Made by a program: the position numbers and the translations under genes. Below the pieces are notes generated by a model that was given only the letters and a program-made list of their open reading frames with translations, did not search any database and had not been told where the DNA came from. A stretch of 64,000 bases of DNA from Chitinophaga sp. CF118 (GTDB taxonomy: Bacteria; Bacteroidota; Bacteroidia; Chitinophagales; Chitinophagaceae), in contig NZ_FOMK01000001.1 in NCBI RefSeq assembly GCF_900112615.1, positions 1,426,001 to 1,490,000 of the forward strand, in the 5' to 3' direction. Below, in pieces: positions 26,288 to 34,186 of the stretch; the stretch's first letter is position 1; every line of letters begins with the position of its first letter.

Positions 26288-26881
26288 CTATTTTTTTTCA
26301 AAAAAGAGAGAAAGTAAAAGGGTCACAGCCAGACCCAGTGAAGAACGATTTTTTACGTACTGTGTAATTAGGTTGATCGCCTGCTGCATGTATTTTTTGA
26401 CCGTTGGCAGTGCAATGCCTAACTCTATCGCTATTTCCGCCTGTTTCATTTTGCCGATTCGGTTCATTGTCCATACCTGGCGACAATGTTCCGGCAATTG
26501 GGCAATCGCCTGGTCTATAAGGGAAAGATGCCATTCCCTGGTTTCCTCCGTTTCAACGGTCGGGACTTGCTTGGCAAAATCATCTAACAATGCACTGCGG
26601 CGCGCTAGATTGCGCATGGCATTGAGGGCATGGTGACGGGTCATCACCCAGAGATAAGGACTGAATCGCTCTACATATTGTAAAGTCTCGCGTCCCTGCC
26701 AGATCTTCATAAAAATATCCTGTAAAATGCTTTCGGTTTCCGGGGCTGATTGGACAATGCGATTGACGTATGTGTAGAGTAACGGGTAATATTGGTCGAA
26801 TATGATAGCAAATGCTTGCCCATCGCCTTCTGCTATTCTCGATAATAGTTCTTTTTCGTTATATGTTTGATTGACTGACAC
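26288..26881 (-). CDS. ECF-type RNA polymerase sigma factor
   Basis: About 197 residues from a GTG at 26881, chosen because the protein then begins SVNQTYNEKELLSRIAEGD like its relatives; the in-frame TTG at 26899 is less likely. Region 2 is visible (AFAIIFDQYYPLLYTYVNRIV and ILQDIFMKIWQGRETL), and region 4 has LPEHCRQVWTMNRIGKMKQAEIAIELGIALPTVKKYMQQA. It belongs to the Bacteroidetes FecI-like group held by FecR proteins and would drive the downstream SusC/SusD genes. Confidence 0.92.
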   Translation of the reverse strand: MSVNQTYNEKELLSRIAEGDGQAFAIIFDQYYPLLYTYVNRIVQSAPETESILQDIFMKIWQGRETLQYVERFSPYLWVMTRHHALNAMRNLARRSALLDDFAKQVPTVETEETREWHLSLIDQAIAQLPEHCRQVWTMNRIGKMKQAEIAIELGIALPTVKKYMQQAINLITQYVKNRSSLGLAVTLLLSLFFEKK

Positions 26882-26923
26882 GTTGTATATGAATCGCAAT
26901 CTAGGATAATTTCCGAGAACTCG

Positions 26924-26951
26924 CCAATATAGTCTACTAATTAGAATGCAA
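26924..26951 (-). promoter_or_regulatory. Candidate promoter of the sigma-factor gene
   Basis: On the minus strand TATATTGG (26924-26931) resembles the TAnnTTTG -7 box with one change. A TTG (26949-26951) lies 17 bases further up, close to the expected -33 position. It precedes the GTG start by about 43 bases. Confidence 0.35.
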
Positions 26952-27291
26952 CAATATGAGCTATATCAATTTCTAATGATCTTTATTAAATTAACTATAA
27001 TAGACTTCATTGGATGATATTGGGCTCCATTCCCAATTTGACAACATGAGCTAATTTCACTTTTTGTTTGCTGCAATCCATTTTGCAATATCATTACATG
27101 CCGCTTACACGTAATCATTCGATCCGGAGCGTCTTTGCGCTAAAATTCATGGATAATATGTTCAATTATGGACAGCAATTGTACGGAACTGAGCAGATAA
27201 AGGGCATTTTTGAATCACAGTTGGTTGATTATTAATATTTTGTAATGCTGGCATCTTTTTGGAATATCTGCACTACACAAGTGGTATAACT
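26952..27291. other. AT-rich gap between divergent genes
   Basis: About 340 bases between the sigma-factor promoter and the FtsX-like permease. No reading frame, RNA gene or strong palindrome could be recognised. It presumably contains the permease promoter. Confidence 0.5.
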
Positions 27292-29637
27292 ATGATCAAA
27301 AGCTACTTCAAAATGGCCTGGAGGAACCTTCTCAAAAACAAGGTTTCTTCCTTCATCAATATCTGCGGACTGTCTGTCGGGTTTGCCACAGGCATTATCA
27401 TCCTGCTGGTAGTTTTGGATGAAGGCAGCTATGATAAATTCCACGTCCACCTGAAAGATACTTACCTGTTGATGCGGACCCAGTACCTGAGTGAAGAAAC
27501 TAAAACCGGCACAGCAACGCCCGGCCCACTGGCAGCAAGCCTGCGTGCCGAAATACCGGAAGTAAAATATGCCGCCCGTGTGGCATTCGCAGGCGATCAA
27601 CTGGTAAGAAATGGTGACAAAAGCACCTATGAAGATTGTATGTATGCCGAACCGGATTTTTTTAACATTATGAGCTTTCCGGCCTTGGAGGGTAACCCTT
27701 TGGCGGTATTGCGGGAACCGGATGCGATAGTGATCACCGAACGTACGGCTAAAAAACTGTTTAACGGAGAAAATGCCATCGGTAAAATGCTGGTGTTTAA
27801 CAATCTCCTTACGCTAAAAGTAGCGGCCGTGATAAGGGATGTGCCGCTGAACAGTACCAGTCGGTTTGATGTGGTGCTTCCCTTCCTGCTTTTTGAGCCG
27901 GGTAGCCCCAGACTGAGCAAATGGGATGATAACCACCTGCAGACATGGATACAAACACAGCCCAACACCCGTTTGGATGTACTCAATACGAAATTGAAAA
28001 ATCTGTTTCTGCAAAAGCAGGATGAAAAGAATAATATTCTGTTTGCCTATCCTTTCGCTGACCTGCATTTACATGGTCAGTTCAGCAACGGTAAACCCAG
28101 CGGCGGTATTATTGACATCATGATGCTGCTGGGCTGTATTGGCGTATTTGTTTTGCTGATAGCCTGTATCAACTTTATGAACCTTTCTACTGCAAGGTCG
28201 CAACAACGTGCGCGCGAAGTAGGTATACGAAAAGCTATGGGAGCTAATCGCAAACGGATCATATTACAATTTCTGAGCGAAGCCCTGTTGCTTTCATTTC
28301 TGGCGCTCCTGCTGGGTGTTGTACTGGCGCAACTGGCGCTGCCCGGCTTTATGCGTATGGCCGGCAGGGATTTCAAGCCTGATTTGCTGAACTGGCGTAT
28401 ATGCGGGTTAGTACTGGGATTGTGGCTGGTTACCGGGCTGCTGGCTGGCAGTTACCCGGCGTTTTACCTGAGTCGTTTTGAACCGGTAAAAGTGCTGAAA
28501 AATCTCCTGCCTGCAGGAGAGGGAGGCCGCTTGTTACGGAAAGGGCTGGTAACCTTCCAGTTCGTGATCTCCATTTTCCTGGTTATTACGACTATAGTTA
28601 TTTTCCGGCAACTGCATTATGTGGAGCGCAGGCCTTTGGGTTATAATCCGGAGAATCTGATTGAAATACCCGCAAGAGGCGGCATGAAGGATAAATTTGA
28701 TCTGCTTAAGAATGAACTGTTGCAGCTTCCTGGCGTTAAAAGTGTATCTGCGGGGGGCGATAACCTGGTACGGTTCGGAGGAGGCATGAATGGCGTGGAA
28801 TGGCCTGGAAAAACGGCGGACCAGGATTTGGTGTTCACTATCGCCAATGTGCAATATGACTGGGTAAAAACGGTTGGACTGAAAATGGTGGAAGGCCGCG
28901 ATTTCAGCCGGGCATATGGGGCTGATAGCTTCACCTGTCTGATCAACGAGGCGGCTGTAAAAAGCATGCATCTCAAAATGCCTGTTGCAGGTATGAAACT
29001 AAACAATAATGCAGTGATCGGCGTGGTACAGGATTTTGTGTATAACGACCCTACAGGCACTCCCAGGCCCATGATCATTTACCTGAACACAGGTAGCCTG
29101 GACCATTTTTTTGTACGCATCGAGAATAATGAAAACTGGCAGGAATGCCTGTCAAAAATTGAGCGGGTAGTTAAGAAGATCAATCCTGGTTATCCATTTG
29201 AGTTTAATTTTACAAAGGAAGAATATCAGAAAAGGTTCAACGTTATCCGCTCTATCGGGTATATGGCAAATACATTCGGGGGGATGGCCATTTTCATTTC
29301 CTGCATGGGGCTTTTCGGCTTATCCGCTTTCCTGGCGGAACGGCGTAGCAAGGAAGTAAGCATCCGTAAAGTGTTAGGCGCCGATATTGGTAAGCTTTGG
29401 TTCCTCCTATGCAAAGATTTCCTGAAACCGGTGTTGGTGGCATTTATACTCACTGCACCGCTCGCAGGATGGGTTATGCAAAAACTGTTGCACACCATGG
29501 ATTATCATATTGAATTATCTTGGTGGATGTTTGTGCTGGCAGGTGTATCTACGATTTTGGTGGCCATCATAACTGTCAGCTTCCATGGTATTAAAACCGC
29601 TCTTGCCAACCCGGTTAAATTCCTGCAAGCGGAGTGA
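27292..29637 (+). CDS. MacB/FtsX-type ABC transporter permease
   Basis: About 781 residues from the ATG at 27292 (MIKSYFKMAWRNLLKNKVSSFINI). This is the large eight-helix Bacteroidota type made of two fused permease halves. Each half has an N-terminal helix, a periplasmic MacB-like core domain, and an FtsX domain. The FtsX motifs are NFMNLSTARSQQRAREVGIRKAMGANRKRII (about 290-325) and GLSAFLAERRSKEVSIRKVLGADI near the C-terminus. No ATPase gene is adjacent, so it must share one encoded elsewhere. Such permeases act in mechanotransmission or export of peptides or antimicrobials. Confidence 0.9.
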   Translation: MIKSYFKMAWRNLLKNKVSSFINICGLSVGFATGIIILLVVLDEGSYDKFHVHLKDTYLLMRTQYLSEETKTGTATPGPLAASLRAEIPEVKYAARVAFAGDQLVRNGDKSTYEDCMYAEPDFFNIMSFPALEGNPLAVLREPDAIVITERTAKKLFNGENAIGKMLVFNNLLTLKVAAVIRDVPLNSTSRFDVVLPFLLFEPGSPRLSKWDDNHLQTWIQTQPNTRLDVLNTKLKNLFLQKQDEKNNILFAYPFADLHLHGQFSNGKPSGGIIDIMMLLGCIGVFVLLIACINFMNLSTARSQQRAREVGIRKAMGANRKRIILQFLSEALLLSFLALLLGVVLAQLALPGFMRMAGRDFKPDLLNWRICGLVLGLWLVTGLLAGSYPAFYLSRFEPVKVLKNLLPAGEGGRLLRKGLVTFQFVISIFLVITTIVIFRQLHYVERRPLGYNPENLIEIPARGGMKDKFDLLKNELLQLPGVKSVSAGGDNLVRFGGGMNGVEWPGKTADQDLVFTIANVQYDWVKTVGLKMVEGRDFSRAYGADSFTCLINEAAVKSMHLKMPVAGMKLNNNAVIGVVQDFVYNDPTGTPRPMIIYLNTGSLDHFFVRIENNENWQECLSKIERVVKKINPGYPFEFNFTKEEYQKRFNVIRSIGYMANTFGGMAIFISCMGLFGLSAFLAERRSKEVSIRKVLGADIGKLWFLLCKDFLKPVLVAFILTAPLAGWVMQKLLHTMDYHIELSWWMFVLAGVSTILVAIITVSFHGIKTALANPVKFLQAE

Positions 29638-29803
29638 GAAATTAAATTACTTGATTAAAGCTCACCACTCAAATACCGAAGAAATAATTTGAGCATACTG
29701 GAGTATAAACCCGATCAGTGCAGCAATATCCTCAACAACATATAACGCTTAACAAACTTCCATTAAAAGGTTGTCGACGCTTCCTATGTACACAAAGTCT
29801 TAT

Positions 29804-30316
29804 TTATATCGCAAATTCAAGCCGGCCGTTTATGCTCCTTTTGAGCATTGCCAGCTGTCCGCAATGCCACATGGTATGTTTGATATTCCAGTCAATCGCT
29901 TCCAGTTTACTGTGGGCTATGGGGTGTCGAGGCATAACAGGCTCCAGCGGCGCCCTCATTTGTTCCGCCGAAAGCGTTTCGATGATACCTATTGACTTTT
30001 TCTCTATGATCGCGAAGTGCTGTCGAAGCATTGCAGCTGACGTCTTTCCGACGGCATTCACCGGTGTTCCTTTCGTAAATAGTTCGCTATATTCTTTTAG
30101 AGGAACCTCCCGTAATACGTCCATCTGGTGACCTGCAATGACCATAATTGAATGATAGTAATAACTAACTAACAGGTGACCTGCCTGCCAGGTAACATTC
30201 GAATCAATACCATTAGGAATATGGTCCCACTGGTCCAATGGTATCCCATCGATGAGCCGGTTCGCCCATTCATAAGCGTTTTGAGTTTGGCTAAGCAGCA
30301 ACTGACGATAATGCAT
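29804..30316 (-). CDS. DinB-family protein
   Basis: A 170-residue cytoplasmic DinB/YfiT-fold protein. The metal-ligand candidates are the His in TWQAGHLLVSYYYHS (about 50) and the pair in WNIKHTMWHCGQLAML near the C-terminus, which follow the three-His pattern. No signal peptide is present, unlike the DinB protein at 1006-1548. Its reaction is unknown. It lies next to a Crp/Fnr gene in the same direction, which may control it. Confidence 0.87.
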   Translation of the reverse strand: MHYRQLLLSQTQNAYEWANRLIDGIPLDQWDHIPNGIDSNVTWQAGHLLVSYYYHSIMVIAGHQMDVLREVPLKEYSELFTKGTPVNAVGKTSAAMLRQHFAIIEKKSIGIIETLSAEQMRAPLEPVMPRHPIAHSKLEAIDWNIKHTMWHCGQLAMLKRSINGRLEFAI

Positions 30317-30366
30317 GTTTTTTTCTCAAAAATAGCCTTCGGCTGCTGCATACTGATTGATCTGAA

Positions 30367-30945
30367 TCAAGAACCAGGTTCAAGTGAGATCTTTTTTCTT
30401 ATCCTACTGATGGTTTCAGGTGTGACGTTTAGGTAAGACGCCAGTAAATACTGGGGAATGCGATTCGCCAGATCCTGTTGGTCCTCCATTAAGTGTTTAT
30501 AGCGCTGGTAAGGCGTATCCAGCAACAAGGACTTTACCTTGTTGTGCATTTTTACAAATAAATATTCGTTCATCTTCCGACTCATGGTTTCCACGAAGGG
30601 ATACTGCCCTCCCAGTCCATCAAGCTTCGTGCGCTCAATGACATAAACAGTTGTATCCTCCATGCAGATGATTTGTTTGTCCGAAGTGGCCCGGGTCACA
30701 TAACTATAATAGTCGGAGATAAAACTATTTTCAAATGCGAACTCAAAGACGATATCTACGCCATCTCTATCGAAAACACATTTCATCAATCCCGTTTCAA
30801 TTAAACCAATGGTATGGCATACCCTTCCCCGTTCAATGAAAACATCATTTTTCTGTAACTCTACTTTCCGGAAATGCGATAAAAAAGCCTCTGCATCCTC
30901 CTTCATGATGTCAAAAAAAAGCATCAGACTTTCGATGATTACCAT
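30367..30945 (-). CDS. Crp/Fnr-family transcriptional regulator
   Basis: About 192 residues from the ATG at 30945; a TTG at 30963 is less likely. It has a cyclic-nucleotide-binding-like domain (about 15-120; NDVFIERGRVCHTIGLIETGLMKCVF) and a C-terminal HTH (NRIPQYLLASYLNVTPETISRIRKK). The structure matches the regulator at 9338-9907, but the sequences differ widely. No perfect TGTGA-N6-TCACA site was found nearby. It is 50 bases upstream of the DinB gene on the same strand. Confidence 0.87.
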   Translation of the reverse strand: MVIIESLMLFFDIMKEDAEAFLSHFRKVELQKNDVFIERGRVCHTIGLIETGLMKCVFDRDGVDIVFEFAFENSFISDYYSYVTRATSDKQIICMEDTTVYVIERTKLDGLGGQYPFVETMSRKMNEYLFVKMHNKVKSLLLDTPYQRYKHLMEDQQDLANRIPQYLLASYLNVTPETISRIRKKISLEPGS

Positions 30946-31144
30946 ATCTGTAAAAGTAGGCAATAATTAAGTTCAACAATACCGGCGAACACCTGGTTAA
31001 CTGCATCCCAATTGACGCACATAAGACTCTAATCATACATATAAAGGAAGTTTATTCATTTATTCTCTCCCACTAAGTGTCATTAGCAATTCTCAAAGAG
31101 TCCTTATTGGTAACAGATTGATGTAAAAGATCTCTTTCAACAAC

Positions 31145-31711
31145 TCAATTTGACTTTATGGTATTATCTTTTGCCTTTTTGATGTAATCTTCACTAAAGC
31201 TATCGGTGTCCAGCGCTTTTTCATTGCGATTTACAAATGACACTCTTCCGTATTTGTCCACGCTGTAAACGGTTGTCATTTCAGAAGGGAAATGATAATC
31301 GAACCTTTTAAAAGTAACCACCAGGTGATTACTATTTATTACATATCCACCTTCAGTAGTTATTTTATGCGCTCCATTTTTTATTATTTTGGGAAAGGTA
31401 ATTTCCAATGTTCTTTTGCCTTTGCTATTCACACGGTAAAGGACATACTCCTCACCGGTTGCATCATGATCATAATCCATCAAATATTCTGGTGCGGTAA
31501 CTACCTGAGGAGCATTTGGATTTTCTTGTGGCACAGGGGTTTCAATAATATCTTCCTTTATATTTTTTGTACACACCTGGTAACTAAAACCATTTATTTT
31601 TACCGCTTGTATCAACCTGACTGAGGTTGTTTTTTGACCGGACACTTTTACCTGGGCATTAGTGAAGCTAATGGTAAAAGCCCAAAACAACAGTAACAGA
31701 TATTTCCTCAT
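31145..31711 (-). CDS. Exported hypothetical protein
   Basis: A 188-residue protein with a signal peptide (MRKYLLLLFWAFTISFTNAQ). The mature part contains beta-rich segments (LEITFPKIIKNGAHKITTEGG, HLVVTFKRFDYHFPSEMTTVY) and a short acidic stretch (MDYDHDATGEEYV). No family could be named. It stands alone at the edge of a long AT-rich stretch that leads to the tRNA-Pro gene. Confidence 0.6.
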   Translation of the reverse strand: MRKYLLLLFWAFTISFTNAQVKVSGQKTTSVRLIQAVKINGFSYQVCTKNIKEDIIETPVPQENPNAPQVVTAPEYLMDYDHDATGEEYVLYRVNSKGKRTLEITFPKIIKNGAHKITTEGGYVINSNHLVVTFKRFDYHFPSEMTTVYSVDKYGRVSFVNRNEKALDTDSFSEDYIKKAKDNTIKSN

Positions 31712-32242
31712 TTTATTTTGCTAATTTAATTTGATACAAATTAATTTCTGATAGTTTAAAGCAAATGGTTAAAGATCCTTTGCGGAGGAATATAATAAAA
31801 AATATAATTATATTAATACCTCTTTCTTTTCGGTCGGAGTAAGCGAACAAATTTGCGACGATTTTGATCGAATCGGGAATATGCGGTCAAATTAATACCA
31901 ATCACTTAGTGATTACATTAGTTTATCCAATTCCTATATTGAATAAATTATTTTTTCACAAGTATCTGCCAGATTGATTGTTTGATCTTGTTGTTTAATA
32001 AATCATAATTGCAGAGAAGGATACATGTGGAATTTACTATAAAAAGCCTTCAAATCTAATAACTTGAAGGCTTTTTAATTTGTCGGTCGGGGTGAGCGGA
32101 CAGATTCTGAACTTTATAAACGCTTTGATCATAATTGGAGAAGATTATTCAAAGTGCAACTGCTCGAAACATTCGAGCTGTTCGAAATAAGGTCTGACTA
32201 CTCAAAAAGCGGTTCTTTTAAAAACCTGATGCAATCAAAAGT
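31712..32242. other. Non-coding stretch with degenerate tRNA 3' ends
   Basis: No gene is seen here. Two short segments, 31831-31860 and 32084-32118, resemble the 3' end of the nearby tRNA-Pro gene read on the minus strand (both begin CGGTCGG). The second is preceded by a copy of the tRNA terminator hairpin. A perfect small hairpin, GCTCGAA-ACA-TTCGAGC, lies at 32162-32178. Confidence 0.5.
32012..32092 (-). repeat. Direct repeat of tRNA-Pro terminator and 3' end (copy B)
   Basis: This segment repeats 32684-32769 with few differences. It contains the CAGAGAAGGATACAT start, the AAGCCTTC hairpin (32043-32075) and the CGGTCGGGG that forms the end of tRNA-Pro in the other copy. Beyond this, similarity to the tRNA T-arm decays. 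No 5' half of a tRNA is found next to it, so it is a fragment. Confidence 0.7.
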
Positions 32243-32581
32243 TCACCACCCGAAAGAAATGTTAAACCTTCCATCTGGATAATTGTACTTAACCCGGAAG
32301 AATTTTTTTTCCATCCACTGCTTCCTGTTTTTTGAAACCATTTTCCAGTTTGGATGATCTTTAAACTTCACCTTTTCAGGCTTGTCCGTACCATCTTCCT
32401 CATATCTCATGTGAATAAATGGATTATCATAACAGGATTTCCAGAAATTAGAATGCCATCTGCATCTGCTGCATACTGCATGCAATTCCTTACTTATAAG
32501 GTTATAGGTACGGCGATGCATTGTTGCCTTCAAGCATTTGTGACGTTTCATTGTGTAGCATTTAGTGCTACAGGGCGTCAA
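32243..32581 (-). CDS. Small basic protein with Cys motif, unknown
   Basis: Up to 112 residues, with alternative ATG starts at 32551 and 32521. It is rich in Lys, Arg, His and Trp and contains a Cys-x2-Cys (HAVCSRCRWH) followed by another Cys, which may bind a metal. No family is recognised. The C-terminal half (DHPNWKMVSKNRKQWMEKKFF) looks like real protein rather than chance. It lies between two direct repeats derived from the tRNA-Pro end, as cargo of a small insertion would. Confidence in coding is moderate. Confidence 0.4.
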   Translation of the reverse strand: MTPCSTKCYTMKRHKCLKATMHRRTYNLISKELHAVCSRCRWHSNFWKSCYDNPFIHMRYEEDGTDKPEKVKFKDHPNWKMVSKNRKQWMEKKFFRVKYNYPDGRFNISFGW

Positions 32582-32683
32582 ATTTCTTCTTCATAGGTTT
32601 GTGATTTCGTTAGATTTCTATTTTTATTAAATAACATTATCAAGTTCCATCATTAGGATCAGGATATATTGTAATTATAATAA

Positions 32684-32769
32684 CAGAGAAGGATACATTT
32701 AGAATTTATTATAATTAAAAAAGCCTTCAAATCTAATGACTTGAAGGCTTTTTAATTTTTCGGTCGGGG
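32684..32769 (-). repeat. Direct repeat of tRNA-Pro terminator and 3' end (copy C)
   Basis: The intact partner of the repeat at 32012-32092, containing the tRNA terminator and the last bases of the functional tRNA-Pro gene. The two copies lie about 675 bases apart and enclose the small gene at 32243-32581. Confidence 0.7.
32716..32753 (-). terminator. Terminator of tRNA-Pro
   Basis: Arms AAAAAGCCTTCAA (32718-32730) and TTGAAGGCTTTTT (32741-32753) form a hairpin with a T-run on the minus strand, starting about 10 bases after the tRNA 3' end. Confidence 0.9.
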
Positions 32770-32838
32770 CGGCAAGATTCGAACTTGCGACCTCCTGCTC
32801 CCAAAGCAGGCGCGATAACCGGGCTACGCTACGCCCCG
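32764..32838 (-). tRNA. tRNA-Pro(TGG): tRNA-Pro (anticodon TGG)
   Basis: A 75-base cloverleaf can be drawn on the minus strand. The acceptor stem is CGGGGCG/CGCCCCG with discriminator A. The D arm runs GCG...CGC. The anticodon stem CCTGC/GCAGG holds the loop TTTGGGA, giving anticodon TGG. The T arm is GCAAG-TTCGAAT-CTTGC. The CCA end is not encoded. It decodes CCN proline codons. A terminator follows. Confidence 0.96.
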
Positions 32839-33257
32839 AACCCGTAGACCATCTTTCGATGTTGGGATTGCAAAAGTAGAACATTTTCGGAATATTCCAA
32901 AAGTCTTTCGAAAAAAATATTCAAAATCTGGGAAAGTCCTGTAAGAAAAACTCGTTTTCAGACTCTGATTCTATCACCAGACCGAGCCACCAGACTAACT
33001 AACAGGCAGAAACAAATAGATACAAAAACAAGTTAAATTATTTTTTAGTTGGTTTCATTGATAACGATTTCTGATATCAAAGCAAAATAGATCGGCCCTT
33101 TAAATTAAGCCCAAATAAACCCATTACAGCGTCGAAAATAACAGACAGGTCAGTTATGCTCATTGAAGACAGAAACCTCCGCAAAACAAGCTTGTAATCA
33201 ATAACAGGCATCAAAAGATTATTAGCAGAGAAGAAGAACGAAGAAACGTAAACCGGC
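32839..33257. other. AT-rich gap upstream of tRNA-Pro
   Basis: About 420 bases with no recognised gene. It should contain the tRNA-Pro promoter and the end of the secreted hypothetical gene that stops at 33258. No strong terminator or repeat was identified. Confidence 0.5.
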
Positions 33258-34112
33258 TCAGTGCGTATATTTATACTCTATATGCTGATAATACTGTTCC
33301 TTATCCGCAGTTCCCTGATAATATTTAACCATTTCTTTCAGTCCATTACTACTCCATATTGTCAATTCTCTCTTTACTGGAACCCATCCACTCACATTCC
33401 CAAAGATTAATTTCTCCTCTTCACTATTTGATTTCTTCACCTGTACTTTAGCAACAAGCCCATTCTGGTAAGTAAGATCCTCCTGGAATAACCCATCATC
33501 CGAAATTCGTGTTACCTTATACAATACCCTTCCATTGAATATTTTCTTCTCCTTTAATCCCGGGGGATAACTGTATTCTGTTCTTTCTATGATCGAAGTA
33601 TCACGATAGATGGTTTCCGTGGTTATCCGGCCATCCTTATCTGATGTTCTGATGCATACATTCCTGGTTCCTCCCGGTTTTGTATCCTCAATCTCTATCT
33701 TGTCCTTTTTATAACTGATGATCTTATTCATAAATACCTGACCGTTGGTATTTCTGTAAACTTTCTCAAATACCAATCTGTTCTGTGTATCATAACTGAC
33801 AGAATCTGTTAACCAGGGCAAACCATCTGCGCCATAATTTACACACATTGTCTGCAAACCGGCAGCATTATAGGTATAGCGCTTATCCTCATAATCATCC
33901 TCTTTAAACAGATCATAGGTACGCCTGAACACAAGCAACCCCTTTTCATTGTAAACACAACTATCTACGAGTTGTTTTTTATCATTCAGATGATTAAACA
34001 ACCACGAAACGGAAGATTTTATATGATTCGCTTTAAATACACCAGCATCCTGCCCAAAGGAAGGAAATAGGAATCCTGCCATCAGTAGCAATAGGAAGTA
34101 AATATTTTTCAT
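33258..34112 (-). CDS. Exported protein with YD/toxin-repeat-like segments
   Basis: A 284-residue protein with a signal peptide (MKNIYFLLLLMAGFLFPSFGQ). The mature part repeats a beta-hairpin pattern such as YNEKGLLVFRRTYD, YTYNAAGLQTMCVNY, YDTQNRLVFEKVYRN and LTYQNGLVAKVQV. This resembles RHS/YD-type repeats as found in many secreted Bacteroidota proteins. It is too short for an RHS toxin and has no C-terminal toxin domain. Its role is unknown. Confidence 0.65.
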   Translation of the reverse strand: MKNIYFLLLLMAGFLFPSFGQDAGVFKANHIKSSVSWLFNHLNDKKQLVDSCVYNEKGLLVFRRTYDLFKEDDYEDKRYTYNAAGLQTMCVNYGADGLPWLTDSVSYDTQNRLVFEKVYRNTNGQVFMNKIISYKKDKIEIEDTKPGGTRNVCIRTSDKDGRITTETIYRDTSIIERTEYSYPPGLKEKKIFNGRVLYKVTRISDDGLFQEDLTYQNGLVAKVQVKKSNSEEEKLIFGNVSGWVPVKRELTIWSSNGLKEMVKYYQGTADKEQYYQHIEYKYTH

Positions 34113-34186
34113 AGGAATACGAAGATAAACAAACTTCCTTTTGCTTACCTTTAATAAGAGTATGCCAAGATCTGATTAGTGAAGCG

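Noticed and set aside
32699..32884. A 61-codon frame on the minus strand
   Set aside because: It covers the tRNA-Pro gene and its terminator, so it is an artefact of the tRNA sequence.
33258..34112. RHS-type polymorphic toxin
   Set aside because: YD-like repeats are present, but the protein is short, has a simple signal peptide, and lacks the RHS core cap and a C-terminal toxin domain.
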